64,000 bases of DNA from Opitutus sp. GAS368 (GTDB taxonomy: Bacteria > Verrucomicrobiota > Verrucomicrobiia > Opitutales > Opitutaceae): contig CAMDOF010000001.1 of NCBI GenBank assembly GCA_945903465.1, positions 1 to 64,000 on the forward strand, written 5' to 3'. Each line of letters begins with the position of its first letter. Position 1 is the first letter of the stretch. The notes beneath the pieces were generated by a model. It was given only the letters and a program-made list of their open reading frames with translations, was not told the origin of the DNA and did no database searches. A program made the position numbers and the translations under genes. Positions 20,701 through 28,812 of this stretch are shown piece by piece.

Positions 20701-22231
20701 CGCCCCCTTGATCGCCACCGTCGGTGACCTCGCCGGCCGCGAAGCCGTTAACGTCCTCATCAACGCATTCGTCCAAACAAAATCAGCCCCGATCTTCGAG
20801 CAGATCCTGAAACGTCAGGAATCTGCCCTCGCCCTCATCAGCGCGATCAGCACCAACCGCATCAGTCCATCCGCCATCGGGACCGCCAACCTCGCCCGTC
20901 TCCGCAATCACCCAACGACCAAGGTCGCCCGCGAGGCCCTCGTCGTCCTCGGCGCCACCCACCCATCCACGAAAGAAAAAAACGACCTCATTGCCCAACT
21001 TCTCCCCACGGTCCAGAATCCGGGCGACGTCGCCAACGGTCGCGCCCTTTTCTCCGCCGCCTGCGCCATCTGCCACAAGCTCGGCGACGTCGGGCTCCGC
21101 GATGTCGGCCCGCCTCTCGCCGGCATCGGCGCACGCACCCCCACCGAATTACTCACCTCCATCGTCGACCCGAACCGCCAGGTCGAAGCCAACTTCTGGC
21201 AGTGGAATATCACCACGAAAAAGGGCGAGACTCTCTCCGGCCTCATCGCCTCCGAAAATAACGCGGCGCTCATCGTCCGAAACCAGGGCGGAGATACCGA
21301 AGTCAAAATCGCCGACATCGCGACGCGCGAAAATACCCGTCGCTCGCTCATGCCCGAGGGCTTCGAGGGGCTCGGGGCCAACGGCCTCCGCGATGTCATC
21401 ACTTACCTCGCCGCCAATGCTCAAGTCGCCTCCGCGAGCAGCCCAGCGAACGCCGGCAGTTCCCTGGCGACTGCCTCCAATCCCGCCGCCACCACCACCG
21501 ATCCCACGCCCAAAGCGGGCGGCCGCGGCGATGCGCCCCTCCCCGCCACTACTCCCATCATCTGGGCGAGCGGCAAAACCCGCGTCCTCCTCATCGGTGG
21601 CGGCAGCTCCCATAAGTTCGGTGAATTCTTCGGCCAAACCGATGGCGCCACACTCCGCGCCGCCGGCTTCTCCGTCAACTACACCGAGGACCGCGATCAG
21701 GCCGCCGCGGAACTCGCCGGTGCCGATGTTGCCGTCATCAGCGTTAATCGGAAATTCTTCGACACCCCCGCCTACCGCAAGGCGCTCTTCGCCTTCGCCG
21801 CCGCCGGCAAAGGGATCGTGATGCACCATCCCGGCACATGGTATGGCTTCGCCGATTGGCCCGAGCTGAACGCTCAGATCGTCGGCGGCGGCGCCCGCGG
21901 CCACGACAAACTCGCCAAATATGCCGTCAACACGCGCCAGCCCACCCACCCGATCATGCGGGGCGTGCCAGCCAGCTTCGAGGTCGAGGACGAGCTCTAC
22001 TACATCAACGCCGAGCCTGAAAAAATCCCGCCCGGCACCTCGCTCATCAACGTTCTCGCCGATACCTCGCCCTCGGTAAAATTCAAGGCCGCGCACCCCG
22101 TGGTCTGGACGACCCAACATCCCACCGCTCGGATCGTCGGCCTCACCATCGGCCACGACGGTCGCGTCCACGACCTCGACGCCTTCAAAATACTCCTCAC
22201 TAACTCGGTAAAGTGGGCCGCCCGCCAGTAG
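17798..22231 (+). CDS. ThuA-dehydrogenase-HEAT-cytochrome c-ThuA giant protein
   Basis: A 1477-residue exported protein (signal peptide about residues 1-24). Domains in order: ThuA-like (about 27-270, with HAQEAGNISEPERALL and GGGIVVIHAA); a beta-propeller of the Pirellula/Verrucomicrobium membrane-bound dehydrogenase type (about 303-700: DWDEQGRLWVCETPEYP, ILTDTNGDGIMD, GPDGALYVVDFYNQAVIHN); HEAT-like alpha repeats (about 715-1070); a c-type heme domain of the same lineage (Cys1089, Cys1092 and His1093, followed by GPPLAGIGARTPTELL); an Ala/Pro linker; and a second ThuA-like domain (about 1260-1477). The role would be periplasmic sugar oxidation with electron transfer to the bound heme; this is inferred from the family. 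ThuA domains are linked to sugar (trehalose/keto-sugar) use. ThuA domains at both ends are unusual. The leader is C/T-rich with no Shine-Dalgarno sequence. Confidence 0.88.
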   Translation: MKRLLAFVTLLAVALASALTATGADTPLRVFIRSGPKSHGPGQHDHPRFLADWVPLLNARGAIASGGNTFPSAAQLTATDVLILHAQEAGNISEPERALLNTYIARGGGIVVIHAAAVAKDTDWYKTIIGGSWRHGTTKWLEAPMQLYFTDRAHPISREASNWSMTDEIYYDMDILPEAHVIATAYTPKAIDTGGKGNKEAQARAAEAVATRKAVNIYDIQPQMWTYERTVAGGAKPYRAFVAIPGHLYVNFNRPNYRSILLRGIAWAGQRKNVDELCIPSELGDALRYPEGGPTAPALAAAKIQVHPAFNLSLVASEPLINKVMNIDWDEQGRLWVCETPEYPNGRRRPNTPANSALPRWQDSGSHKPLLTERDPEDCISILTDTNGDGIMDTKKVFADKLELVTSFVLYKNGVIAATSPDIWYLEDTDNDGVCDRRTKLYTGLGINDTHAVINNLRWGHDGWIYATHGYSRGDVTSGDGSKKFGPDGAGVVRFRPDGSAFEQYSSRNSNTWGLDITWDGQVFWTQPTSGTVFFHTVLPESVLAKGKIPGTPSWKGMLTNQRTFPAMEWPEQAYVQIDQVGRFTAAAGCAIYEGGAWPAKWNYSYFTTEPTLNIVHHQFVRPDGVSYSIEKEKGREETEFMRGTDLWFRPIENRVGPDGALYVVDFYNQAVIHNDTRGPVHSQTNAAVRPDRDHYFSRIWRVQHKEAKVLPVPTLDRRNLASLIKTIETSPNAHVKKIALRLARENHAGAPLLTSLSRPMGSPALARYESARTATTPAQRAAVIAEYAAATDDWTRSALIAAASEHSSEFLTEALATAPATNNALVSFVTALAGSASPASAGRLTQTAAASPGLLAAQLLRGLTQLEGRLPALDAPTVAALRTLLTTPATAATAFSLVATWDKAGALADTVIQTGRGLLSDLASASTPAATRADIATALVALPTHRSAALAKIGILLSDPNTSETIAAPLIATVGDLAGREAVNVLINAFVQTKSAPIFEQILKRQESALALISAISTNRISPSAIGTANLARLRNHPTTKVAREALVVLGATHPSTKEKNDLIAQLLPTVQNPGDVANGRALFSAACAICHKLGDVGLRDVGPPLAGIGARTPTELLTSIVDPNRQVEANFWQWNITTKKGETLSGLIASENNAALIVRNQGGDTEVKIADIATRENTRRSLMPEGFEGLGANGLRDVITYLAANAQVASASSPANAGSSLATASNPAATTTDPTPKAGGRGDAPLPATTPIIWASGKTRVLLIGGGSSHKFGEFFGQTDGATLRAAGFSVNYTEDRDQAAAELAGADVAVISVNRKFFDTPAYRKALFAFAAAGKGIVMHHPGTWYGFADWPELNAQIVGGGARGHDKLAKYAVNTRQPTHPIMRGVPASFEVEDELYYINAEPEKIPPGTSLINVLADTSPSVKFKAAHPVVWTTQHPTARIVGLTIGHDGRVHDLDAFKILLTNSVKWAARQ

Positions 22232-22315
22232 GGCCTAGCAGCCTGACCCGCCCGCCTGATTCCAAGCAGGAGCCCCCTCGCCACCGCGGGCCGGCCAGAG
22301 TCCGCTCTCCACTTT

Positions 22316-23752
22316 ATGGCCAACACCATCGCCATCCTCGGCACCTTGGACAGCAAGGGCCCCGAACACGCCTACATCGCCGACGCCCTCCACCGCGCCG
22401 GCTTCACCACCCTCCTGATCGACGTCGGCAGCCTCGACGCCCCCTCTATCACGCCCGACATCACCCGCACCGAAGTCCTCGCCGCGCTCACTGCCGCCAA
22501 CGCGTCAGCCGCATCCGAGACCGCGGCGATCCTCGCGCGACGCGACCGCGGAGAATGCGTGGCGCTCATGGCCCGCGCCGCCACCGCGCTCATCACCGCA
22601 TTGCACACCTTCGGGCGCATCCAAGGCATCATCTCCCTCGGCGGCGGTGGCGGCACGGCCATCGCGACCACCGCCATGCGCGCTCTCCCCATCGGTTTCC
22701 CTAAACTCATGGTCTCGACCCTCGCGAGCGGCCAGGTCGCGCCTTACGTCGGCCCAAGCGATATCACCATGATGCCCGCCATCGTCGATGTCTCCGGACT
22801 CAACCGCGTCTCCCGGGCCATCTTCACCAACGCGGCCGGCGCCATCGGCGGCATGGTCACCGCGCGCTTTCCGGCGCCTTCGCCGACTTCACCGTCTCCC
22901 CAGTCGCCCACCGCTGCGACGATTCCAGCCGTACCCACGGCGACCCAGTCCTCGCCCACGGTAGCCCAGTCCTCACCCACGGCGACCCAGTCCTCGGCCA
23001 CGGCGACCCAGTCCTCGGCCAGCACCCAGCCCGGTATCTCACTGACTCCCGCCTCGTTCGCGTCTCCCGACAAACCCCTCATCGTCGCCAGCATGTTTGG
23101 CAATACCACGGCGTGCGTGACCACCGCGAAGCGCCTCTTGGAGGAGGCCGGCTACGAGGTGCTCACCTTTGCCGCCACCGGTAACGGTGGCCGCGCCATG
23201 GAGTCGCTTATTGCCAGCGGTCTCGTCTCCGGAGTACTCGACATCACCACCACCGAGTGGGCCGATGAACTCGTCGGCGGTGTCCTCACCGCCGGTCCCG
23301 ATCGCCTCGATGCCACCGCGCGCGCCAATATCCCCGCCATCATCGCCCCCGGTTGCCTCGATATGGTCAACTTCGGCGAGCGCTCGTCCATCCCCAAAAA
23401 ATTCGCCGACCGCACTTTTTATCAGCACAACCCCCATGTAACGCTCATGCGCACCTCACCCACCGAGTGCGCCCAGCTCGGCCATATCCTCGCCGAAAAA
23501 ATCAACCGCTACACCGCCCCCGTCACCGTCCTCCTCCCGCTCCGCGCCATCAGCGTAATCAGCGCCCCAGGCCAACCCTTCCACTCCCCAGAGGCCGATA
23601 CCGCCCTCTTCACTGCCCTCCGCCACCACCTTCGACCCGACATCACCGTCGTCACCCACGACGTCGAAATTAACGACCCGCTCTTCGCCCACGCCTGCGC
23701 CAACGCACTCCTTGCGCATCTCCGCCCCATCCAAATCACCGCCGCTCAGTAA
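22316..23752 (+). CDS. Tm-1-like ATP-binding protein (UPF0261)
   Basis: A 478-residue member of the Tm-1-like/UPF0261 family. The N-terminal lobe runs from IAILGTLDSKGPEHAYIADAL through SLGGGGGTAIATTAMRALPIGFPKLMVSTLASG to NAAGAIGGMV. The C-terminal lobe holds MFGNTTACVTTAKRLLEEAG, ATGNGGRAMESLI, VLDITTTEWADEL, GCLDMVNFG and NPHVTLMRTSPTE, which are family-diagnostic. Bacterial members are usually about 400 residues. The excess comes from a 70-residue Pro/Thr/Ser/Gln/Ala insert (about residues 183-253) between the lobes, built around a heptapeptide repeat. The plant homologue (tomato Tm-1) fuses this domain to a PEP-hydrolase TIM barrel, whose stand-alone version lies 5.2 kb upstream on the same strand (16222). 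The metabolic role in bacteria is not established. Confidence 0.9.
   Translation: MANTIAILGTLDSKGPEHAYIADALHRAGFTTLLIDVGSLDAPSITPDITRTEVLAALTAANASAASETAAILARRDRGECVALMARAATALITALHTFGRIQGIISLGGGGGTAIATTAMRALPIGFPKLMVSTLASGQVAPYVGPSDITMMPAIVDVSGLNRVSRAIFTNAAGAIGGMVTARFPAPSPTSPSPQSPTAATIPAVPTATQSSPTVAQSSPTATQSSATATQSSASTQPGISLTPASFASPDKPLIVASMFGNTTACVTTAKRLLEEAGYEVLTFAATGNGGRAMESLIASGLVSGVLDITTTEWADELVGGVLTAGPDRLDATARANIPAIIAPGCLDMVNFGERSSIPKKFADRTFYQHNPHVTLMRTSPTECAQLGHILAEKINRYTAPVTVLLPLRAISVISAPGQPFHSPEADTALFTALRHHLRPDITVVTHDVEINDPLFAHACANALLAHLRPIQITAAQ
22934..23017 (+). repeat. In-frame 21-bp tandem repeat, four copies
   Basis: Four contiguous 21-base units, near-copies of CCCACGGCGACCCAGTCCTC plus one base, begin at 22934, 22955, 22976 and 22997. 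They encode PTATQSS, PTVAQSS, PTATQSS and ATATQSS inside the linker of the Tm-1-like protein. Units differ by only a few bases, so the expansion is recent and could vary in copy number without breaking the frame. Confidence 0.92.
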
Positions 23753-24020
23753 TCCGTGCAAAATTTTGCGCCAAGCTTTTTCCAAACCCACTCCTGCCAA
23801 CCTCGACCCGCAAATCCAGCCGCAATCGCCCCACTCACGCCGCGCCCCCGATTCACAGCGGCCGTCATTTCCACAGAGGCCTACCCGCCGGCCCGCGCTA
23901 AACCCTCAAGGCACGTCCTTTCTACTTTAAAACACAGCCGCCGCGCGCCACTCTTGTTCGCGTACGTTCTTTTTTTACTCAAAAAAATTAGCCTAGCTTA
24001 ACGTTCCCCCCAAACTCCCC

Positions 24021-24812
24021 ATGCCCTCTCGCCATCTGCTCCGCTTCGCCGCCCGCCTCCTCGCCTGCGCAGGAATCCTTCTACTCGCGCCTTGCCTCCA
24101 AGCCGCCGCCGCAACCTCGTTGTTCGATGGCCAATCCCTGGCCGGCTGGGAGGGCGATAAGCAGTGGTGGCGAGTCGAAAACAAAACGATCACCGGCGGC
24201 TCCACCACCGAAAAAATTCCTCGTAATTTCTTCATCGCGACCACGCGCTCATTTCAAAATTTCGACCTCCGGCTGCAACTCAAGCTCACCGGTGATCCCC
24301 AGACCGGCATGATTAACAGCGGCGTGCAAATCCGGAGTCTACGCGTCCCCGCCGACACCGAGATGAGCGGCTATCAGGTGGACGCCGGCGAAAAGTGGTG
24401 GGGGAAACTCTACGACGAATCACGTCGCAACAAGGTGATCGCCGAGCCCCTCAACGCCGCCGCCGCGGACGCTGCGGTAAAAAAAGGCGACTGGAACGAC
24501 TATCGCATTCGCGCCGAAGGGCCCCGCATCCGCGCTTGGATCAATGGCGTGCCCACCGTCGACTACACCGAAACGGATCCCAACATCGCGCTCGACGGCA
24601 AAATCGGTATCCAAGTTCACGGCGGCGGCATCGCGCTCGTTCAGGCCAAAGCCATCACCCTTGAGGAATTACCGCCCACCCCCGGCGCGCCCACGTGGGA
24701 CCGGGTCGGCCACCCCAAGCCGCGCGATCCCAACACTAAAAAGAAAAAGAGCCCGCCCGCCCAAGCCACGCCCCCTTCCCCCGCGTCAACGCCCGTCCCC
24801 GCCTCCAAGTAA
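24021..24812 (+). CDS. DUF1080 (3-keto-disaccharide hydrolase family) exported protein
   Basis: A 263-residue protein with a signal peptide (about residues 1-30) and one DUF1080 (PF06439) beta-sandwich. Diagnostic segments are SLFDGQSLAGWEGD near the start, DLRLQLKLTG, NSGVQIRSL, GYQVDAG, WNDYRIRAEG, and DGKIGIQVHGGG near the end. The C-terminus (about 230-263) is a Lys/Pro/Ala/Ser-rich tail. Members cleave 3-keto-disaccharides or 3-keto-glycosides, or bind sugars. The gene follows the Tm-1-like gene by 268 bases on the same strand and is probably the last gene of that block; decayed mobile DNA begins just downstream. A second copy, without the tail, lies at 50945. Confidence 0.88.
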   Translation: MPSRHLLRFAARLLACAGILLLAPCLQAAAATSLFDGQSLAGWEGDKQWWRVENKTITGGSTTEKIPRNFFIATTRSFQNFDLRLQLKLTGDPQTGMINSGVQIRSLRVPADTEMSGYQVDAGEKWWGKLYDESRRNKVIAEPLNAAAADAAVKKGDWNDYRIRAEGPRIRAWINGVPTVDYTETDPNIALDGKIGIQVHGGGIALVQAKAITLEELPPTPGAPTWDRVGHPKPRDPNTKKKKSPPAQATPPSPASTPVPASK

Positions 24813-24989
24813 CGCACCCGCCCCGCCACCGGAATCACCGCCAGTATCCCCGCGGGAACCCCTCACCAAAGACGGTCGGGGGCTTCTCCGAAAAATCTTT
24901 CCGGTAGCACCCGCGGGGTTAACGCCGCCCCCCCACCGACTGGGACGAGCGCAATTAACCCATCCGGTTTTCAGGGAGATTTTCCGCTA

Positions 24990-25625
24990 TGCGCCGAGCA
25001 TCCAGGCGAGTTGCGCTGGGGCGGCCGGACGCACGCTGCGAGCGAGAGGCAAACGGAGTACTCGGGCAGTAACCGCCCAAAGCGCCCGCCGCCGGACTTT
25101 TCGCGTGAACGCCGACCCAGCCCATCGTGCCACACTCGCATCGGGCCGCTTGGCGGAAGCACGCGAGCGCGCGGTAATTACCGCGCATTGGGAGCCCGAT
25201 GGGTTTTGCGATGCAGAAAGCACGCGGGGCGCGCGGTAATTACCGCGTAGGCCATAGAAGGCATCGTGCCCACGAACTTTCTCGCTCTCAGGCATCCCAC
25301 GCGCCTTCGCCATCGTCGCGGGCCGGTTCATCTGGCACCATTCCCCGATTGCTGAGAGCGCCGACCGACACTTCTTGCCCTCGGTCTGACCGCTCACCGC
25401 ATACCCGCCCCAAAGGATCTTCCCCCAATAATAGGTGAAGCTCAGGAAGTCGCAGGTCCGCGGCTTCCGGTCGCTATCCCAAGTCTGGCGAAGACCACCA
25501 TCCGGGGTTTCTCCGGGTGAATCGCCGCCCGTAACTTTGGCATCGCGCGGCCCCCCCTCGCCAAGCGCACTTCGGCGTCCTCGCGTTTCGCACTGACCAC
25601 CACGAAAGCCTGCCACCTCTTCCCG
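24990..25625 (-). pseudogene. Relic of a group II intron reverse transcriptase/maturase
   Basis: On the minus strand, pieces in shifting frames match the 3' half of a group II intron-encoded protein. AFVVVSAKREDAEV stands where YADDFVVVxxxREDAE is normal (about 25610), and AAIHPEKPRMVVFARLG matches region 6 (GLTIHPEKTR...). After a frameshift near 25455 come DFLSFTYYWGK (for FDFLGFTHYWGK), SALSAIGEWCQMNR, and EKVRGHDAFYGLRGNYRA, which matches the domain X signature (LRGHYAYYGIxGNxRAL). A final RVLRLPLARSV resembles the FPLPPARVVHS tail. The catalytic Tyr-Ala-Asp-Asp is absent, several frames are needed, and the tail coding region contains an internal duplication. This is clearly dead. I did not find the intron RNA domains V/VI. 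Confidence 0.72.
25156..25248. repeat. Duplicated palindrome CGCGGTAATTACCGCG
   Basis: A perfect 18-bp palindrome lies at 25169-25186 and a 16-bp core copy at 25232-25247, centre to centre 62 bases apart. About 13 bases left of each (AAGCACGCG...) are also similar, so the repeated unit is about 30 bases. On the minus strand the first 15 bases encode Arg-Gly-Asn-Tyr-Arg of the reverse transcriptase relic, so one copy is ancestral coding sequence and the other is a later duplication. Confidence 0.85.
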
Positions 25626-26022
25626 AGCGGGCGTGATTTACCGGCTGGGTATCAATTTCAAGTTTCATCTTATTTCCATAAGCTTCATCCAATCTGGTCG
25701 CTGGCGCGACCTACCTCATTTTTGATGATCATTTCGGGCCAGCCGAGGTCTCGGCGGCAGCTTCTTGGCGTGAGTGCTGCCACGGTTTATCCCGAGCGCC
25801 AAAACCGGCGTCCGTCAGGGAACAATGGGTCGACCGTTCAGCGAAGGGGCGCACGAATTTAGGCAACTCCCCACGAGCAAGACGAACACGGGCGGAGCCA
25901 CCCGATCATTTTACACACTTCTTTCGAGCGTCGATGAACGCCGTCCCCTCGCGCTCGGCCCTGCGCGGCCGGGTCGCTCGCACTCGCGCTTCCACCCAGC
26001 CCCAACCACTCACGACGCTCAA

Positions 26023-26310
26023 TTACTCGCGGGCGTGCCCCACGGGCCTGCCGCGTAGCCATGCTCCGCCCCTGCTTCCATAGGGTAATCCGCCCGTCCG
26101 CTCACTCCCTACACTAAAGCCATCGTTGCTCCAAAACGTGGTCGTACCTGTCGTGTTAACCAAGGCAAAGCGAAACTGCCCCGCCCCATCAAAGTTAACC
26201 GTACCGACCGCCCCCCGTCCCCGATAGTTGATGATCTGCGGCACCTGCGCCACGCCAGAATTCAGGACCACGACCAGCCCGAGAGCCCAGATCAGCCGCC
26301 TCCGAAAAAG
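26023..26310 (-). pseudogene. Truncated secreted-protein N-terminus
   Basis: On the minus strand the frame reads a signal-peptide-like stretch (RRRLIWALGLVVVLNSGVAQ) followed by VPQIINYRGR, AVGTVNFDGAGQFRFALVN and TTTFWSNDG. I recall this pattern as the start of large secreted proteins that recur in Opitutaceae genomes (Q-x-P-x-x-I-N-Y-x-G-R, then FDGxGxFxFAL and YWSNDG). After about 60 residues the similarity stops and the frame ends at 26023. No ATG opens it: the first usable codon is GTG at 26271, inside the leader. It is therefore a fragment with both ends lost. The full-length family has no assigned function. Confidence 0.55.
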
Positions 26311-26601
26311 AGGAAAGGAGAAATCAAAAAAACGCCTGTCGGCGGAAGGGGGGCAATAACTTCAGACGGAAACTCACCAAAGTGAATAGATCGTTTTAAT
26401 CTCAGCATGGTTAGGGATTAAAGCATGGTCTGAAGTCAGCGCCCGCTAGAAAAATTCGCCCGGTTTTTCCAGGAGCGGAAAAAATGGCCCGTAGTCTTCT
26501 GGGATTTTCAGGCATTCCCCACGTCGCCGCGGCAGCGAATCGCCGGAGCCCCTATCCCGGATATTTCACACCCAACTTGACCCAATGCATTTCACAGAGA
26601 G

Positions 26602-26654
26602 CACGGAGCCCAGCCCACCGAAGTCACCGAGCGGACAAGGTGTTTGGCTCCGTG
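26602..26654. repeat. Inverted repeat with CACGGAGCC arms
   Basis: CACGGAGCC at 26602-26610 pairs with GGCTCCGTG at 26646-26654. Between and beyond the arms, CACCGAAGTCACCGAG and CTCCGTGACCTCGGT show further partial complementarity. It resembles the CACAGAG-type intergenic repeats common in environmental bacterial genomes. It is not followed by a T-run. Confidence 0.5.
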
Positions 26655-27011
26655 ACCTCGGTTCGGACCTCGGTGCGCTCTTTGAAAAACGATTTTCTTC
26701 AGAAAAGTGTGATTGATGCGGGCTATGTCGGCTCAGCTTTTTACACTGCTCCGCTTCAACCCGGTCGTCATAGCTTGAAAACGACGCTTGAAAGAAACGT
26801 GAGTCAGCGCGTTGACGCTCGGTTCTTGCCCGGATCGGAATTCAGGAAAGAAACCACGACGTAATTGACAGGGCCAATACCAAGGAGTGAGTCGCTCGTG
26901 AGAGAATTAACACGGCGCGTGGCTCGCCTTAACGCCGTAGCGAAAACGGCGAAAAGGCGCGCCACCGGATTGTCTCATTGCCACCGGCCGGCGGCGGCGT
27001 TTTAAGAAACC

Positions 27012-28106
27012 GTGAACGTCGGCGGACTTCCTACACGTACTCTTTGGCTTTCCATCGATGGCGGCGCGGTCGAGATCATCGATCAGACCGGCCTACCTCA
27101 TGCGTTTGTGACCGCGCGTCTCGCCTCGCTCGAGGATGCCGCGCACGCGATTCGCGCGATGCAGGTACGAGGCGCTCCTTTAATCGGAGCCACCGCCGCT
27201 TGGGGCTTATGGCTCGCGCTGCGCAGTGATCCGTGCGACGCCGCGCTCGAACGCGCCCATGCGACGCTTCTGGCGACACGGCCCACCGCAGTGAACTTGC
27301 GTTGGGCGCTCGATCGCATGACGGCGCACGTGCGCCCTCTACCGGCCTCAGAGCGCGCCGCGGCAGCGCGCGCGCTCGCCGAGAAAATCTGCGATGAAGA
27401 CGTCGCGCTCAACCGGGGAATCGCCGCCGCCGGCCTACCGCTGATTCGTGCGCTGGCCCAGCGTAAGACGCCCGGCCAGCCCGTGAACATCCTCACGCAT
27501 TGTAACGCTGGTTGGCTTGCCACCGTGGACCTCGGCACGGCGACCGCGCCTATTTACGCGGCGCACGACGCCGGTCTCCCCATCCACGTCTGGGTCGATG
27601 AAACCCGGCCGCGCAACCAAGGGGCGAGCCTCACAGCTTGGGAATTAGCCAACCATGGGGTGCCGCACACGGTCATCACGGACAACGCGGGCGGCCATCT
27701 CATGCAACACGGGCAAGTTGATCTCGTGATCGTGGGGACCGATCGCACCACGGCGACGGGTGACGTCTGCAATAAAATCGGTACTTATTTAAAGGCCCTT
27801 GCGGCTCAAGATAACGGTGTACCGTTTTACGTCGCCGTGCCCTCCCCAAGCATCGACTGGTCGCTGAGCGACGGTCGGCGCGAAATCCCCATCGAAGAAC
27901 GCGCGGGCAGCGAAGTCGCGCAAATTACCGGACGCCTCGCTAACGGCACCATCGCGACGGTCAGCCTTTTGCCGGCGGGCAGTACGGTCGCCAACCCCGC
28001 CTTTGACGTCACGCCCGCGCGCTTAATTACCGGACTCATCACCGAACGCGGTTTGTGCGCCGCCTCCGCCCTCGGACTCCGTGGTCTCTTTCCCAACCGC
28101 GAGTAA
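27012..28106 (+). CDS. mtnA: Methylthioribose-1-phosphate isomerase
   Basis: A 364-residue enzyme of the eIF2B-related MtnA family, which converts S-methyl-5-thioribose-1-phosphate to the ribulose form in methionine salvage (cytoplasm). Family motifs are [14 protein letters not shown] (residues 52-65), the catalytic-cysteine segment [15 protein letters not shown] (Cys164), [18 protein letters not shown], and [20 protein letters not shown] with catalytic Asp244, then [13 protein letters not shown] and IPIEER near the C-terminus. The length is as expected. The start is the GTG at 27012; no Shine-Dalgarno sequence is visible. No other methionine-salvage gene is in the window, and the gene is flanked on both sides by dead mobile DNA, so its neighbourhood has been rearranged while the gene itself looks intact. 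Confidence 0.93.
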   Translation: MNVGGLPTRTLWLSIDGGAVEIIDQTGLPHAFVTARLASLEDAAHAIRAMQVRGAPLIGATAAWGLWLALRSDPCDAALERAHATLLATRPTAVNLRWALDRMTAHVRPLPASERAAAARALAEKICDEDVALNRGIAAAGLPLIRALAQRKTPGQPVNILTHCNAGWLATVDLGTATAPIYAAHDAGLPIHVWVDETRPRNQGASLTAWELANHGVPHTVITDNAGGHLMQHGQVDLVIVGTDRTTATGDVCNKIGTYLKALAAQDNGVPFYVAVPSPSIDWSLSDGRREIPIEERAGSEVAQITGRLANGTIATVSLLPAGSTVANPAFDVTPARLITGLITERGLCAASALGLRGLFPNRE

Positions 28107-28255
28107 GTCATCACCTCGGCCGGACTCATCGCCCCAATCATATTTACCGCCCGCACCCTCCTTTATTCCACCGCACGAGGAGCTGGAAAAAAAGCCCTCG
28201 CAACCGTGCGGTTACGCGAGCTTTTAAATTGGGTGCCGGGGTCAGCCACGGTCTT

Positions 28256-28645
<390 letters not shown>

Positions 28646-28812
28646 TTAATGAAGAATCCCGCGCTGATCTGGCTGACCCACGAAATCGTTTGCACGTCTC
28701 AAGGATTTTTCGGTCTGACGCGGAAAGACGGTCGCACACCCGGATTGGCGGCGGCTTCCTCCGACGAGTTTGTCACCCATTCTCGGAAGCCGCCACCAAT
28801 CCTGACCGTTCA

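Larger units (their letters stand above)
25626..27011. other. Decayed intergenic DNA
   Basis: Apart from the secreted-protein fragment at 26023-26310 and an inverted repeat at 26602-26654, I recognise no gene in these 1.4 kb. Several open frames exist but lack any family signal. The end of the stretch must contain the mtnA promoter; no clear -35/-10 pair is visible. Confidence 0.5.

Noticed and set aside
21149-22171. 340-codon open frame on the minus strand
   Set aside because: It is antisense to the cytochrome and second ThuA domains of the protein starting at 17798.
22934-23017. Possible CRISPR array
   Set aside because: The repeats are contiguous 21-base units, in frame inside a protein linker, with no spacers and no cas genes nearby.
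23758-23769. GCAAAATTTTGC palindrome just after the Tm-1-like stop
   Set aside because: A 12-base AT palindrome without a loop or T-run is too weak to call a terminator.
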